DNA of 5,711 nucleotides from UBA10649 sp964597445 (GTDB lineage: Bacteria > Actinomycetota > Actinomycetes > S36-B12), in the NCBI GenBank assembly GCA_964597445.1, contig CAZQXO010000083.1, positions 1 through 5,711 of the forward strand, given 5' to 3'. The notes below the pieces were generated by a model. It saw only the letters and a program-made list of their open reading frames with translations. It was not told where the DNA came from and did no database searches. Below, in pieces: positions 1 through 5,667 of this stretch. Both the position numbers and the translations under genes were made by a program. Positions within the stretch are counted from its first letter, which is position 1. Every line of letters begins with the position of its first letter.

Positions 1-3000
1 CACGCACCCGAGGTCAAGGCCTCGGATCTGGACATGCTCCGCTCCATCACCGCGCAGTTGCGGCGCCTGCTTGGCATGGACTTCTCGGGCTACAAGGAGA
101 GCACGCTGAACCGCCAGGTTCGCCGCCGCATGGCGATCTGCCAGGTGGACACCCTCGATGACTACTTCGCCCTGCTGGCCAAGGATCGTGAAGAGGCGCA
201 GCGGCTCGCCGACAACCTCCTGGTCACGGTGACCGCGTTCTTCCGTGACCCGGACGCCTTCGCTGCCCTCCGCTCCGCACTGGTCACCAGCCTTGCATCC
301 TGCGAGCAGTCTGAGCCGATCCGAGTCTGGGTGCCCGGATGCGCCACGGGCGAGGAGGTCTACTCGCTGGGCATGCTGATCAGCGACGTGCTCGGTCATC
401 CGCCCGATCTGCGTTCGAGGCTGAAGATCTTCGGCACGGACATGGACGAATCTGGCCTGGCGTTCGGACGCCGCGCCCGATACCCGATGTCGGCGCTCGA
501 GCGGATCCCACCCGAGTACCGGTCGCGGTTCACTGTGGCGAACGACGATGGGTTCGTCATCAGCGACGACCTCCGATCGTGCACGGTCTTCGCTCGTCAC
601 GATGTCCTCGTCGACCCACCCTTCCCGCGCATCGACCTCGTCTCCTGCCGCAACACCCTGATCTACTTCACCGCCCCGCTGCAGGAGCGGGCAATCGCGA
701 TGTTCGGGTACTCCCTGAACACCGGCGGCCTGCTGTTCCTGGGCAAGGCCGAGAACCTCGAGCGGGGCACGCGCGGCTTCGCCGCTGTCGATCCGACCTG
801 GAGGGTCTTCTCGCGGACGGACGAGCCGGTGGAACGCCCTTCCTACCCGTCGACGGGATGGCCGAACAGGTATTCGAGATCGGTCGGATCCGAGTATCAC
901 GTCCCCGTGGTCATGCCGGCCCAGGCCAGCGATCACGACGAGCTACTTGAGGCCCTCGTGCGCTCAACCGGCCAGGTCTTCATGGTCGTGGACGAGGATC
1001 TCGAGCTCATCGAGGTCGTGGGTGATGTCTCGCCGTTCTGCCGGGTTCCTGAGGGGCGGGTGACGACGGCGGCGCTGTCCCTCCTGCGGCCTGAGCTCCA
1101 GGAGGAGGCGCGGGCTCTCCTTCTCCTGTCTCGGACACAGGGGTCAGCCTTGATCGGTGTCCGTGAGGTTCTGCACGATCCTGAGGTGACGGTGCACCTG
1201 GAGGTCCGGCCTCTCCAGGTGGGGGATCGATCCCTGCAGTTGCTGGTCTTCGACACCGAAGACCGAGACGCCCCCGTGACCCGGATCGAGCGTGATGCCG
1301 CTCATGACGACCTGATCCGGCAGCTCGAAGGCCAACTACTGGAAAGCCAGCGGACACTCCGACAGTCACTGCTCGATCTGCAGGCCACCAACGAGGAGCT
1401 CGAGGTTGCCTCGGAGGAGTTGCAGGCGTCGTCTGAGGAACTGCAGGCAGCGAACGAGGAGCTCGAGTCCTCCAACGAGGAGCTTCAGGCAACGAACGAG
1501 GAGCTCGGCACCCTGAACCAGGAACTGCGTAGCCGAGCCGAGCAGCTGGCGAGCCTCAACGAGGTGCTGGAGAACATCCAGAACTCGCTCGACCAGGGCA
1601 TGGTGATTCTGGATGCTCGGGGTGCCGTGCTGCGCTACTCAGCCTCGGCGGTTCGCCTGTTCGGGCTGATGGATTCCGACCTGGGGGAACCCCTCGAAGC
1701 CGTGCCGACGACCATTCCCATGCCCGGGCTCGCCGAGGCGGTGACCGCAGTCCTCGCCGGGGAGCGGCGCCGAAGCCTCGAGGCGGTGAGCGATCAGACC
1801 TCCTATCTGCTTCAGGTGCTTCCCTATCTCGATGGCCATGATCGAGTGGTCGGAGCCATCCTCACCATGACGGATGTCTCGGAGATGGTGGCACTCCGAA
1901 GGGAGCTGGAGTCCACGGTGACCAGCCTTCGGGAGCAGGAGATCCTGCTGCGCCAGCAGGCGACCTACGACGCGGTCACGGGTCTGCTCAACAGGGGTGC
2001 CTTCTCGGAGGCGGTGAGCCGCGAGATCGCACGAGCCCGGCGCACGGCCAGCCCACTGGCGCTCATCTGGGCCGACATCGATCACTTCAAGGAGATCAAC
2101 GACGGCCACGGCCACGCGGCGGGCGATGCCGCCCTGCGCCTGTGGGCCTCGCGCATCTCCGCCACCCTGCGAGACGCGGACTTCGTGGGTCGTCTGGGCG
2201 GTGATGAGTTCGGCATTGTGATCTCTGACTACCACGGTGACGCCGAACTTGACGGCATCGTGGAGCGAATTGTGGTCGCGCTGCGTGAACCTCTCGAGAT
2301 TCAGGGGCGGGCCGTGCGGGTGTCCGGAAGCCTCGGTGTCGCCCTCTTCCCGGATGATGCGGGGTCCCCTGAGGATCTGCTGCGGGCAGCGGACGCGGCC
2401 ATGTACGTCGCCAAGCGCTCGGGAGGTGACGGCCATGCCTACTTCGACGAGTCCATGAACCGCGCCTCGGAAGCGCGCCGGACGCTCCGCGAGCGACTGG
2501 ACTCCGCGCTGCGTCGCCAGGAGTTCGCTCTCTACTACCAGCCCATCGTGACGGTGCCCGATGGACGGCCGTGGGGGGTCGAGGCACTGCTGCGCTGGAA
2601 TCGCGAGGGCAGCGTCGTGGGAGCACGTGAGTTCGTCCCGTTCGCGGAGGAGACCGGGCAGATTCGCGCGCTGGGCATGGAGACCCTGGCGCTGCTGCGC
2701 GATGACCTGGTGACCCTGAGGAGTGCAGGCTTCACGAATCTTGTGGTGTCGGTGAACATGTCCGTCCTGCAGTTGGAGGATCGCGCTCTCGCGGACCTGC
2801 TGAGCCACTGGCCTACCCCCGGGGGACTCGAGGGCATCTCGGTGGAGATCCTGGAGTCGGCTTTTCTGCCGGACCGCCCGCACGCCCTCGAGGTGGTCCG
2901 GCAGATGGCCGATCTTGGTGCCCGCATCGCTGTCGATGACTACGGCAGCGGCTACTCCAACCTGAAGCTGCTGGAGACCCTCTCGCCCGACTTCCTGAAG

Positions 3001-3240
3001 CTCGATCGGTCGTTCCTCACCATGCACCGCGATCCGGAAGCTCGTGAGGCACTCATCCGGTCGGCGGTCGTCATCGCAGGAATCGTGGGTGCCAGGGTCA
3101 TCGCGGAAGGCGTGGAGGACGAGGCCGAGTTGAGCCTTCTGGAGGCGGTGGGTGTCGACATGGTCCAGGGTTTCCTCGTGGCTGATCCGATGCCCGTGGC
3201 GGAACTGCTGGGGTGGTTGACGCATCGCACGGGTCGGTGA
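1..3240 (+). CDS. CheR methyltransferase–PAS–GGDEF–EAL signalling protein (5' partial)
   Basis: The frame is open from base 1 and the first Met (base 34) lies inside the first CheR helix with no good ribosome site, so the true start is probably upstream; a missing CheB domain is possible. Numbering from that Met: CheR domain about 1–262, with YKESTLNRQVRRRM (20–33), FFRDPDAF (69–76), the SAM loop PGCATGEEVY (101–110), FGTDMDE (133–139) and SCRNTLIYF (204–212); a PAS-like linker about 303–408; coiled coil 420–515; PAS about 505–618; GGDEF about 640–805; EAL about 810–1065. GGDEF is intact at 722–726 and the inhibitory RxxD site (R713, D716) sits five residues before it. The EAL domain keeps EALLRW (850–855), N908, E938, DDYGSG (968–973), K989, D991, E1025 and Q1045. 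The family links chemoreceptor-type methylation to cyclic-di-GMP synthesis and breakdown; that both enzymes are active is inferred. No membrane segment is seen, so it is probably cytoplasmic. Confidence 0.93.
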   Translation, partial: HAPEVKASDLDMLRSITAQLRRLLGMDFSGYKESTLNRQVRRRMAICQVDTLDDYFALLAKDREEAQRLADNLLVTVTAFFRDPDAFAALRSALVTSLASCEQSEPIRVWVPGCATGEEVYSLGMLISDVLGHPPDLRSRLKIFGTDMDESGLAFGRRARYPMSALERIPPEYRSRFTVANDDGFVISDDLRSCTVFARHDVLVDPPFPRIDLVSCRNTLIYFTAPLQERAIAMFGYSLNTGGLLFLGKAENLERGTRGFAAVDPTWRVFSRTDEPVERPSYPSTGWPNRYSRSVGSEYHVPVVMPAQASDHDELLEALVRSTGQVFMVVDEDLELIEVVGDVSPFCRVPEGRVTTAALSLLRPELQEEARALLLLSRTQGSALIGVREVLHDPEVTVHLEVRPLQVGDRSLQLLVFDTEDRDAPVTRIERDAAHDDLIRQLEGQLLESQRTLRQSLLDLQATNEELEVASEELQASSEELQAANEELESSNEELQATNEELGTLNQELRSRAEQLASLNEVLENIQNSLDQGMVILDARGAVLRYSASAVRLFGLMDSDLGEPLEAVPTTIPMPGLAEAVTAVLAGERRRSLEAVSDQTSYLLQVLPYLDGHDRVVGAILTMTDVSEMVALRRELESTVTSLREQEILLRQQATYDAVTGLLNRGAFSEAVSREIARARRTASPLALIWADIDHFKEINDGHGHAAGDAALRLWASRISATLRDADFVGRLGGDEFGIVISDYHGDAELDGIVERIVVALREPLEIQGRAVRVSGSLGVALFPDDAGSPEDLLRAADAAMYVAKRSGGDGHAYFDESMNRASEARRTLRERLDSALRRQEFALYYQPIVTVPDGRPWGVEALLRWNREGSVVGAREFVPFAEETGQIRALGMETLALLRDDLVTLRSAGFTNLVVSVNMSVLQLEDRALADLLSHWPTPGGLEGISVEILESAFLPDRPHALEVVRQMADLGARIAVDDYGSGYSNLKLLETLSPDFLKLDRSFLTMHRDPEAREALIRSAVVIAGIVGARVIAEGVEDEAELSLLEAVGVDMVQGFLVADPMPVAELLGWLTHRTGR
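1381..1527 (+). repeat. Seven-heptad coiled-coil coding repeat
   Basis: Seven consecutive heptads of the pattern xxxNEEL or xxxSEEL encode residues 450–498 of the signalling protein; the last ends in NQEL. The first (1381–1401) and sixth (1486–1506) heptads differ at only two of 21 bases. Leucine every seventh residue flanked by Glu, Gln and Asn predicts a long parallel coiled coil. Such NEEL-rich linkers are typical between the CheR and PAS domains of CheB/CheR fusion proteins. It probably dimerises the protein and passes signals to the PAS and GGDEF domains, since diguanylate cyclases act as dimers. Confidence 0.85.
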
Positions 3241-3250
3241 CTGCTCCACG

Positions 3251-3871
3251 ATGACGGGTCGGCCGCCGATGGGCGATGACGCAGGCCTGCTGAGCGCTCA
3301 TCCCGTTGACGTGGCCCCCATGCTTCTGGGCGCCGTGTTGGAGTCGCGACAGGGAGGCTCCCGCGTCGCGGTCCGGATCACCGAGGTGGAGGCCTACGGA
3401 GGTGTGGGCGAGGACCCGGGCTCCCACGCCTTCCGGCGCCAGGCACCCCGCAACTCGGTGATGTTCGGGCCTCCCGGACATGCGTATGTCTACCTCTCCC
3501 ATGGCCTGCACGCCTGCGTGAACGTGGTGTGCGGGGTCGCAGGCCAGGCATCCGCGGTGCTGATCCGTGCGGGGGAAGTCATCGACGGTGTCGAGCGGGC
3601 CCGCGAGCGCCGCGGGGCGACCGTGCGCGATCGGGACCTCGCTCGCGGTCCCGGACGGCTGTCGGTGGCCCTGGGCGTCACGGTGTCCCTCAACGGCGTG
3701 AATCTCCTGAGTCGACGGGGGCACCTGCGTCTGTCTCTCCCCGATCATCCGGTTCCTGCCCACGACGTCAGCCCGCGCACCGGCGTCTCCGGCGAAGGGT
3801 CCACGATTCCCTGGCGCTTCTTCCTTCGAGACGAGCCCACCGTGAGTCCGTATCGCCGCGCCCCGCGCTGA
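3251..3871 (+). CDS. mpg: DNA-3-methyladenine glycosylase (AAG/Mpg family)
   Basis: The 206-residue product matches the AAG/MPG family over its full length and is typical in size for bacterial members. It excises alkylated bases such as 3-methyladenine from DNA, starting base excision repair. Visible motifs are LLGAVLESR (25–33), ITEVEAYGG (43–51) with the presumed catalytic Glu47, DPGSHAFRR (55–63), PRNSVMFGPPG (66–76), AYVYLSHG (78–85), ACVNVVCG (88–95), AVLIRAGE (102–109), ARGPGRLSVALG (131–142) and IPWRFF (186–191). By alignment with human AAG, Glu47 matches E125 and His59 matches H136, while the DNA-intercalating Tyr162 position is His84, a substitution I recall from other actinobacterial members. 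The chosen ATG lies 10 bases after a weak GGTGA that overlaps the preceding stop codon, so translational coupling is possible. An in-frame ATG at 3269 (residue 7) is an alternative start. Confidence 0.93.
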   Translation: MTGRPPMGDDAGLLSAHPVDVAPMLLGAVLESRQGGSRVAVRITEVEAYGGVGEDPGSHAFRRQAPRNSVMFGPPGHAYVYLSHGLHACVNVVCGVAGQASAVLIRAGEVIDGVERARERRGATVRDRDLARGPGRLSVALGVTVSLNGVNLLSRRGHLRLSLPDHPVPAHDVSPRTGVSGEGSTIPWRFFLRDEPTVSPYRRAPR

Positions 3872-3886
3872 TCTGCTCCAGCATGC

Positions 3887-3892
3887 GGGAGG
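3887..3892 (+). promoter_or_regulatory. Ribosome binding site of tyrS
   Basis: GGGAGG lies 8 bases before the GTG at 3901, the best-spaced start. The in-frame ATG at 3883 lies upstream of this site and the GTG at 3895 is only two bases after it, so both fit worse. The site lies in the 29-base gap after the mpg stop codon. Confidence 0.75.
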
Positions 3893-3900
3893 ATGTGGCG

Positions 3901-5181
3901 GTGTCCTCCATCATCGACGAACTCTCCTGGCGCGGCCTCATCGCGCAATCGACCGATCTCGATGCCCTGCGCGCGGCCACCGAGCCCGGACCGATCACGC
4001 TCTATTGCGGATTCGATCCGACGGCGCCGAGCCTGCATCTCGGGAACCTCGTGCAGATCCTCACCGTCCGCAGGTTCCAGCAGCACGGGCACCGGCCGCT
4101 GGCCCTCGTGGGCGGCGCCACCGGCCTGATCGGCGACCCCAAGGAGAGCGGGGAGCGCACCCTCAATCCGCGAGAGGTGGTCGAGGGCTGGGTGGCCCGG
4201 ATCCGGGCGCAGCTGGACCGCTTCTATGACTTCACGGGCCCGAACGCGGCGATCGCCGTCAACAATCTCGACTGGACCGAGGGCATGGGGGTGCTGGAGT
4301 TCCTGCGCGACGTGGGCAAGCACTTCAGCGTCAACCGGATGCTGGACCGCGAGGCCGTCGCCGCCCGGCTCGCCAAGGACGGCATCTCCTACACCGAGTT
4401 CAGCTACCAGCTGCTCCAGTCCTACGACTTCGTCCAGCTCTATCGCCGCCACGGCTGCACGCTGCAGACCGGCGGCTCGGACCAGTGGGGGAACATCACG
4501 GCGGGGGTCGACCTGATCCGGCGCATGGACGGAGGCCATGCCCATGCCCTCACCACACCGCTCATGGTCAAGGCCGACGGCACCAAGTTCGGAAAGACCG
4601 AGTCCGGCACGGTGTGGCTCGATCCGGAGCTCACCAGTCCGTACGCCTTCTTCCAGTTCTGGCTGAACGCCGACGATCGCGACGTCCCGACGCTGCTGCG
4701 GACCTTCAGCTTCCGCTCGCAGCCCGAGATCGAGGAGCTCCTGACCTCCTTGGCCGAGCGCCCCCAGGCCCGCGAGGCACAGCGGGCGCTGGCGTCGGAG
4801 CTGACCGCCCTGGTGCACGGGGAGTCGGAGCGCGATGCGGCCGAGGCTGCCGGTCGCGCGCTCTTCGGACAGGGGGAGCTGGAGGAGCTCCCGGCAGCGA
4901 CCCTGACGGCGGCCCTCCTCGAGGCCCCACACGTGACGCTCGGTGCCGATGATGTGGTCGGGGGGGAACTGCCGCCCTTCGACGACCTGCTCGCTCGCAG
5001 CGGGCTCGCAGCCAGCAAGTCGGCTGCACGACGCACGGTCGATGAGGGCGGGGCCTATGCGAACAACGTGCGGATCACGGATGCGAGTGCCCGACCGGTC
5101 GTCGGTGACCTACATCACGGCGAGTGGCTCGTCCTCCGACGTGGCAAGAAGGCCTTCGCCGGGGTGCGCGTCCCGCGCTGA
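3901..5181 (+). CDS. tyrS: Tyrosyl-tRNA synthetase
   Basis: The 426-residue product is a complete bacterial TyrRS (class Ic), which charges tRNA-Tyr with tyrosine using ATP in the cytoplasm. Numbered from the GTG start, it has Y35 in YCGFDPTAPS, the HIGH-type motif as HLGN (46–49), GGATGLIGDP, the tyrosine-site residues Y169, Q173 and D176 in YQLLQSYDF, GGSDQWGN (191–198, Q195), and the KMSKS-type loop KFGKT (229–233). The C-terminal part from about 360 is an S4-like RNA-binding domain (FDDLLARSGLAASKSAAR) that contacts the tRNA. The start is set by the GGGAGG site and by the N-terminal IIDELSWRGLIAQSTD, which matches the usual family start. The frame stays open upstream to 3529 over the mpg gene, but that extension is not part of the protein. 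It probably shares a transcript with mpg. No T-box-like leader fits in the 29-base gap. Confidence 0.97.
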   Translation: MSSIIDELSWRGLIAQSTDLDALRAATEPGPITLYCGFDPTAPSLHLGNLVQILTVRRFQQHGHRPLALVGGATGLIGDPKESGERTLNPREVVEGWVARIRAQLDRFYDFTGPNAAIAVNNLDWTEGMGVLEFLRDVGKHFSVNRMLDREAVAARLAKDGISYTEFSYQLLQSYDFVQLYRRHGCTLQTGGSDQWGNITAGVDLIRRMDGGHAHALTTPLMVKADGTKFGKTESGTVWLDPELTSPYAFFQFWLNADDRDVPTLLRTFSFRSQPEIEELLTSLAERPQAREAQRALASELTALVHGESERDAAEAAGRALFGQGELEELPAATLTAALLEAPHVTLGADDVVGGELPPFDDLLARSGLAASKSAARRTVDEGGAYANNVRITDASARPVVGDLHHGEWLVLRRGKKAFAGVRVPR

Positions 5182-5266
5182 CCGACGGGGAAGTGACTGC
5201 GGCGCAAGGGTTTCCGTGGCGGACCTCGTTGAGCGGGCAGCAGCCGTGGCTGATGGGATGCCGGAT
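5182..5266. other. Short intergenic gap after tyrS, no terminator seen
   Basis: The 85 bases between the tyrS stop and the first proposed rRNA promoter contain no strong GC-rich hairpin followed by a T run. The best inverted repeat, CAGCCGTGGCTG at 5241–5252, gives only a four-pair stem with a four-base loop. Either termination is factor-dependent or tyrS transcripts run into the rRNA leader. Confidence 0.5.
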
Positions 5267-5296
5267 TTGACCTGATCGCCACCACCGGCGTATCGT
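5267..5296 (+). promoter_or_regulatory. Putative upstream rRNA promoter (P1)
   Basis: TTGACC (5267–5272) and TATCGT (5291–5296) are separated by 18 bases and match the −35 and −10 consensus of the main sigma factor at five of six and four of six positions. A start near 5303 is expected. It lies about 165 bases upstream of a second candidate, in line with the tandem promoters common before actinobacterial rRNA operons. Assigned by sequence only. Confidence 0.55.
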
Positions 5297-5343
5297 TATG
5301 TCACCGCAAGGGAGCACCGGACACCAAGCCGTACTTCTTCACA

Positions 5344-5356
5344 GGGACTGAGTCCC
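5344..5356. repeat. Near-perfect palindrome between the rRNA promoters
   Basis: GGGACTGAGTCCC has six-base arms around a central G. It overlaps a second palindrome, TCCCGGGA (5353–5360). It would form a five-pair hairpin with a TGA loop in a P1 transcript, or could be a protein site. There is no T run, so it does not look like a terminator. Function unknown. Confidence 0.4.
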
Positions 5357-5414
5357 GGGAGGGTGCGCCAAGCTAGGCCGGTCCTGCGGAACCTGAGGAT
5401 CTCCACAGGAAGAC

Positions 5415-5424
5415 TCGCCGGCGA
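5415..5424. repeat. Ten-base palindrome just upstream of P2
   Basis: TCGCCGGCGA is a perfect palindrome ending seven bases before the −35 hexamer of the second rRNA promoter. The position suits a regulator-binding site, but in GC-rich DNA a palindrome this short may be chance. I do not recognise it as a known operator. Confidence 0.3.
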
Positions 5425-5431
5425 CGGTGAA

Positions 5432-5460
5432 TTGACTTCCATGGTGAAGATGCGTAAGGT
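5432..5460 (+). promoter_or_regulatory. Putative main rRNA promoter (P2)
   Basis: TTGACT (5432–5437) is followed after 17 bases by TAAGGT (5455–5460). The −35 is a close match, while the −10 matches consensus at only three of six positions. Its place directly before the GTTGCCCCGAA leader block supports it, since actinobacterial rRNA promoters typically sit just before this element. Transcription would start near 5467 and give a leader of roughly 195 bases before mature 16S. Confidence 0.65.
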
Positions 5461-5467
5461 TGGAACG

Positions 5468-5484
5468 TTGCCCCGAATTCGGGC
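5468..5484 (+). promoter_or_regulatory. Conserved actinobacterial leader block with palindrome
   Basis: GTTGCCCCGAA resembles the conserved block at the start of mycobacterial rRNA leaders, recalled here as GTTGCCCCGAAG followed by a GGGC. In this window it contains a perfect 12-base palindrome, CCCGAATTCGGG (5472–5483), able to form a CCCG/CGGG stem with an AATT loop. It lies within about five bases of the predicted P2 start. Confidence 0.6.
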
Positions 5485-5498
5485 CGAGAGGCTTGAAG

Positions 5499-5513
5499 GC
5501 GGTGCGCGCCCGC
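5499..5513 (+). promoter_or_regulatory. boxB-like hairpin before boxA
   Basis: GCGG (5499–5502) pairs with CCGC (5510–5513) around a seven-base loop, immediately before and slightly overlapping the boxA-like site. In E. coli rRNA leaders a boxB hairpin similarly precedes boxA. The short stem makes this a tentative call. Confidence 0.4.
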
Positions 5514-5534
5514 TCCTTGAGAACTCAACAGTGT
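5512..5534 (+). promoter_or_regulatory. boxA-type rRNA antitermination site
   Basis: GCTCCTTGAGAACTCAAC (5512–5529), followed by AGTGT, closely resembles the mycobacterial leader motif recalled as TTTGAGAACTCAATAGTGTG and the general boxA core TGxTCTTTGA. BoxA RNA is bound by NusB and NusE (ribosomal protein S10) so that RNA polymerase reads through the untranslated operon. The arms TTGAG and CTCAA are complementary to each other. Binding is inferred from the motif and its position. Confidence 0.75.
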
Positions 5535-5546
5535 GTCACATGTCAA

Positions 5547-5576
5547 TGCCAATACCCCGTTCTGGGGTGGATGGCG
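5547..5576 (+). other. Leader stem-loop downstream of boxA
   Basis: ACCCC (5554–5558) pairs with GGGGT (5564–5568) around a five-base loop, and GCCA (5548–5551) pairs with TGGC (5572–5575) below a small internal loop. U·G pairs at 5553/5569 and 5547/5576 could extend it. It would be a stable element of the pre-16S transcript, possibly a processing or folding signal. Confidence 0.55.
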
Positions 5577-5587
5577 GTTTCGGCCGC

Positions 5588-5607
5588 GATCCGCTCGCAG
5601 ACGGATT
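5588..5607 (+). other. Second leader stem-loop
   Basis: GATCCG (5588–5593) pairs with CGGATT (5602–5607), including one terminal G·U, around an eight-base loop. It sits between the post-boxA hairpin and the long inverted repeat at the 16S boundary. A competing weaker stem, GCGG 5574–5577 with CCGC 5584–5587, would exclude the lower part of the previous hairpin. Confidence 0.45.
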
Positions 5608-5613
5608 CCTTTG

Positions 5614-5667
5614 GTAGATGAATGAGCACCAGCTCAAATCTGCCAGTTTCACAACTCATTCATTTAT
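5614..5667 (+). repeat. Inverted repeat spanning the 16S 5' boundary
   Basis: ATGAATGAG (5618–5626) and CTCATTCAT (5655–5663) are perfect nine-base inverted repeats. Pairing extends outward by G·U, A-U, U-A and G·U to 5614/5667, giving a 13-pair stem with a 28-base loop (5627–5654). The 3' arm includes about the first five bases of mature 16S. Local pairing may shape pre-16S processing. Confidence 0.6.

Larger units (their letters stand above)
5467..5662 (+). other. rRNA operon 5' leader (pre-16S)
   Basis: This transcribed, non-coding leader carries, in order, a GTTGCCCCGAA block with a hairpin, a boxB-like hairpin, a boxA-like site and three further stem-loops. Its base composition is visibly less GC-rich than the coding regions towards the 3' end. 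Leaders of this kind recruit Nus antitermination factors and guide folding and processing of 16S; they are removed during maturation. The start depends on P2 being correct. Confidence 0.7.

Noticed and set aside
339..950. 203-codon + strand frame inside the CheR region
   Set aside because: It overlaps the CheR domain in another frame and gives an Arg/Pro-rich sequence typical of frame-shifted GC-rich DNA.
3217..3246. TTGACG as the −35 of an mpg promoter
   Set aside because: No acceptable −10 hexamer lies 16–19 bases downstream.
1639..3249. Open frame of 536 codons on the − strand opposite PAS–GGDEF–EAL
   Set aside because: It mirrors a well-supported gene in GC-rich DNA where stops are rare. 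The translation is rich in His, Arg, Gln and Gly without recognisable motifs, and no ribosome site or promoter was seen.
3529..3900. N-terminal extension of the tyrS frame
   Set aside because: It is open only because stops are rare. It overlaps mpg, and family alignment plus the GGGAGG site place the start at 3901.
3745..4932. Open frame of 395 codons on the − strand opposite tyrS
   Set aside because: It lies wholly antisense to an unmistakable tyrosyl-tRNA synthetase and shows no family motifs; it is a GC-bias artefact.
5241..5252. CAGCCGTGGCTG as a tyrS terminator
   Set aside because: The stem is only four pairs after allowing a loop, and no T run follows.
5363..5617. 84-codon + strand frame in the rRNA leader
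   Set aside because: It spans the P2 promoter, boxA and leader hairpins, has no good ribosome site and resembles no known protein.
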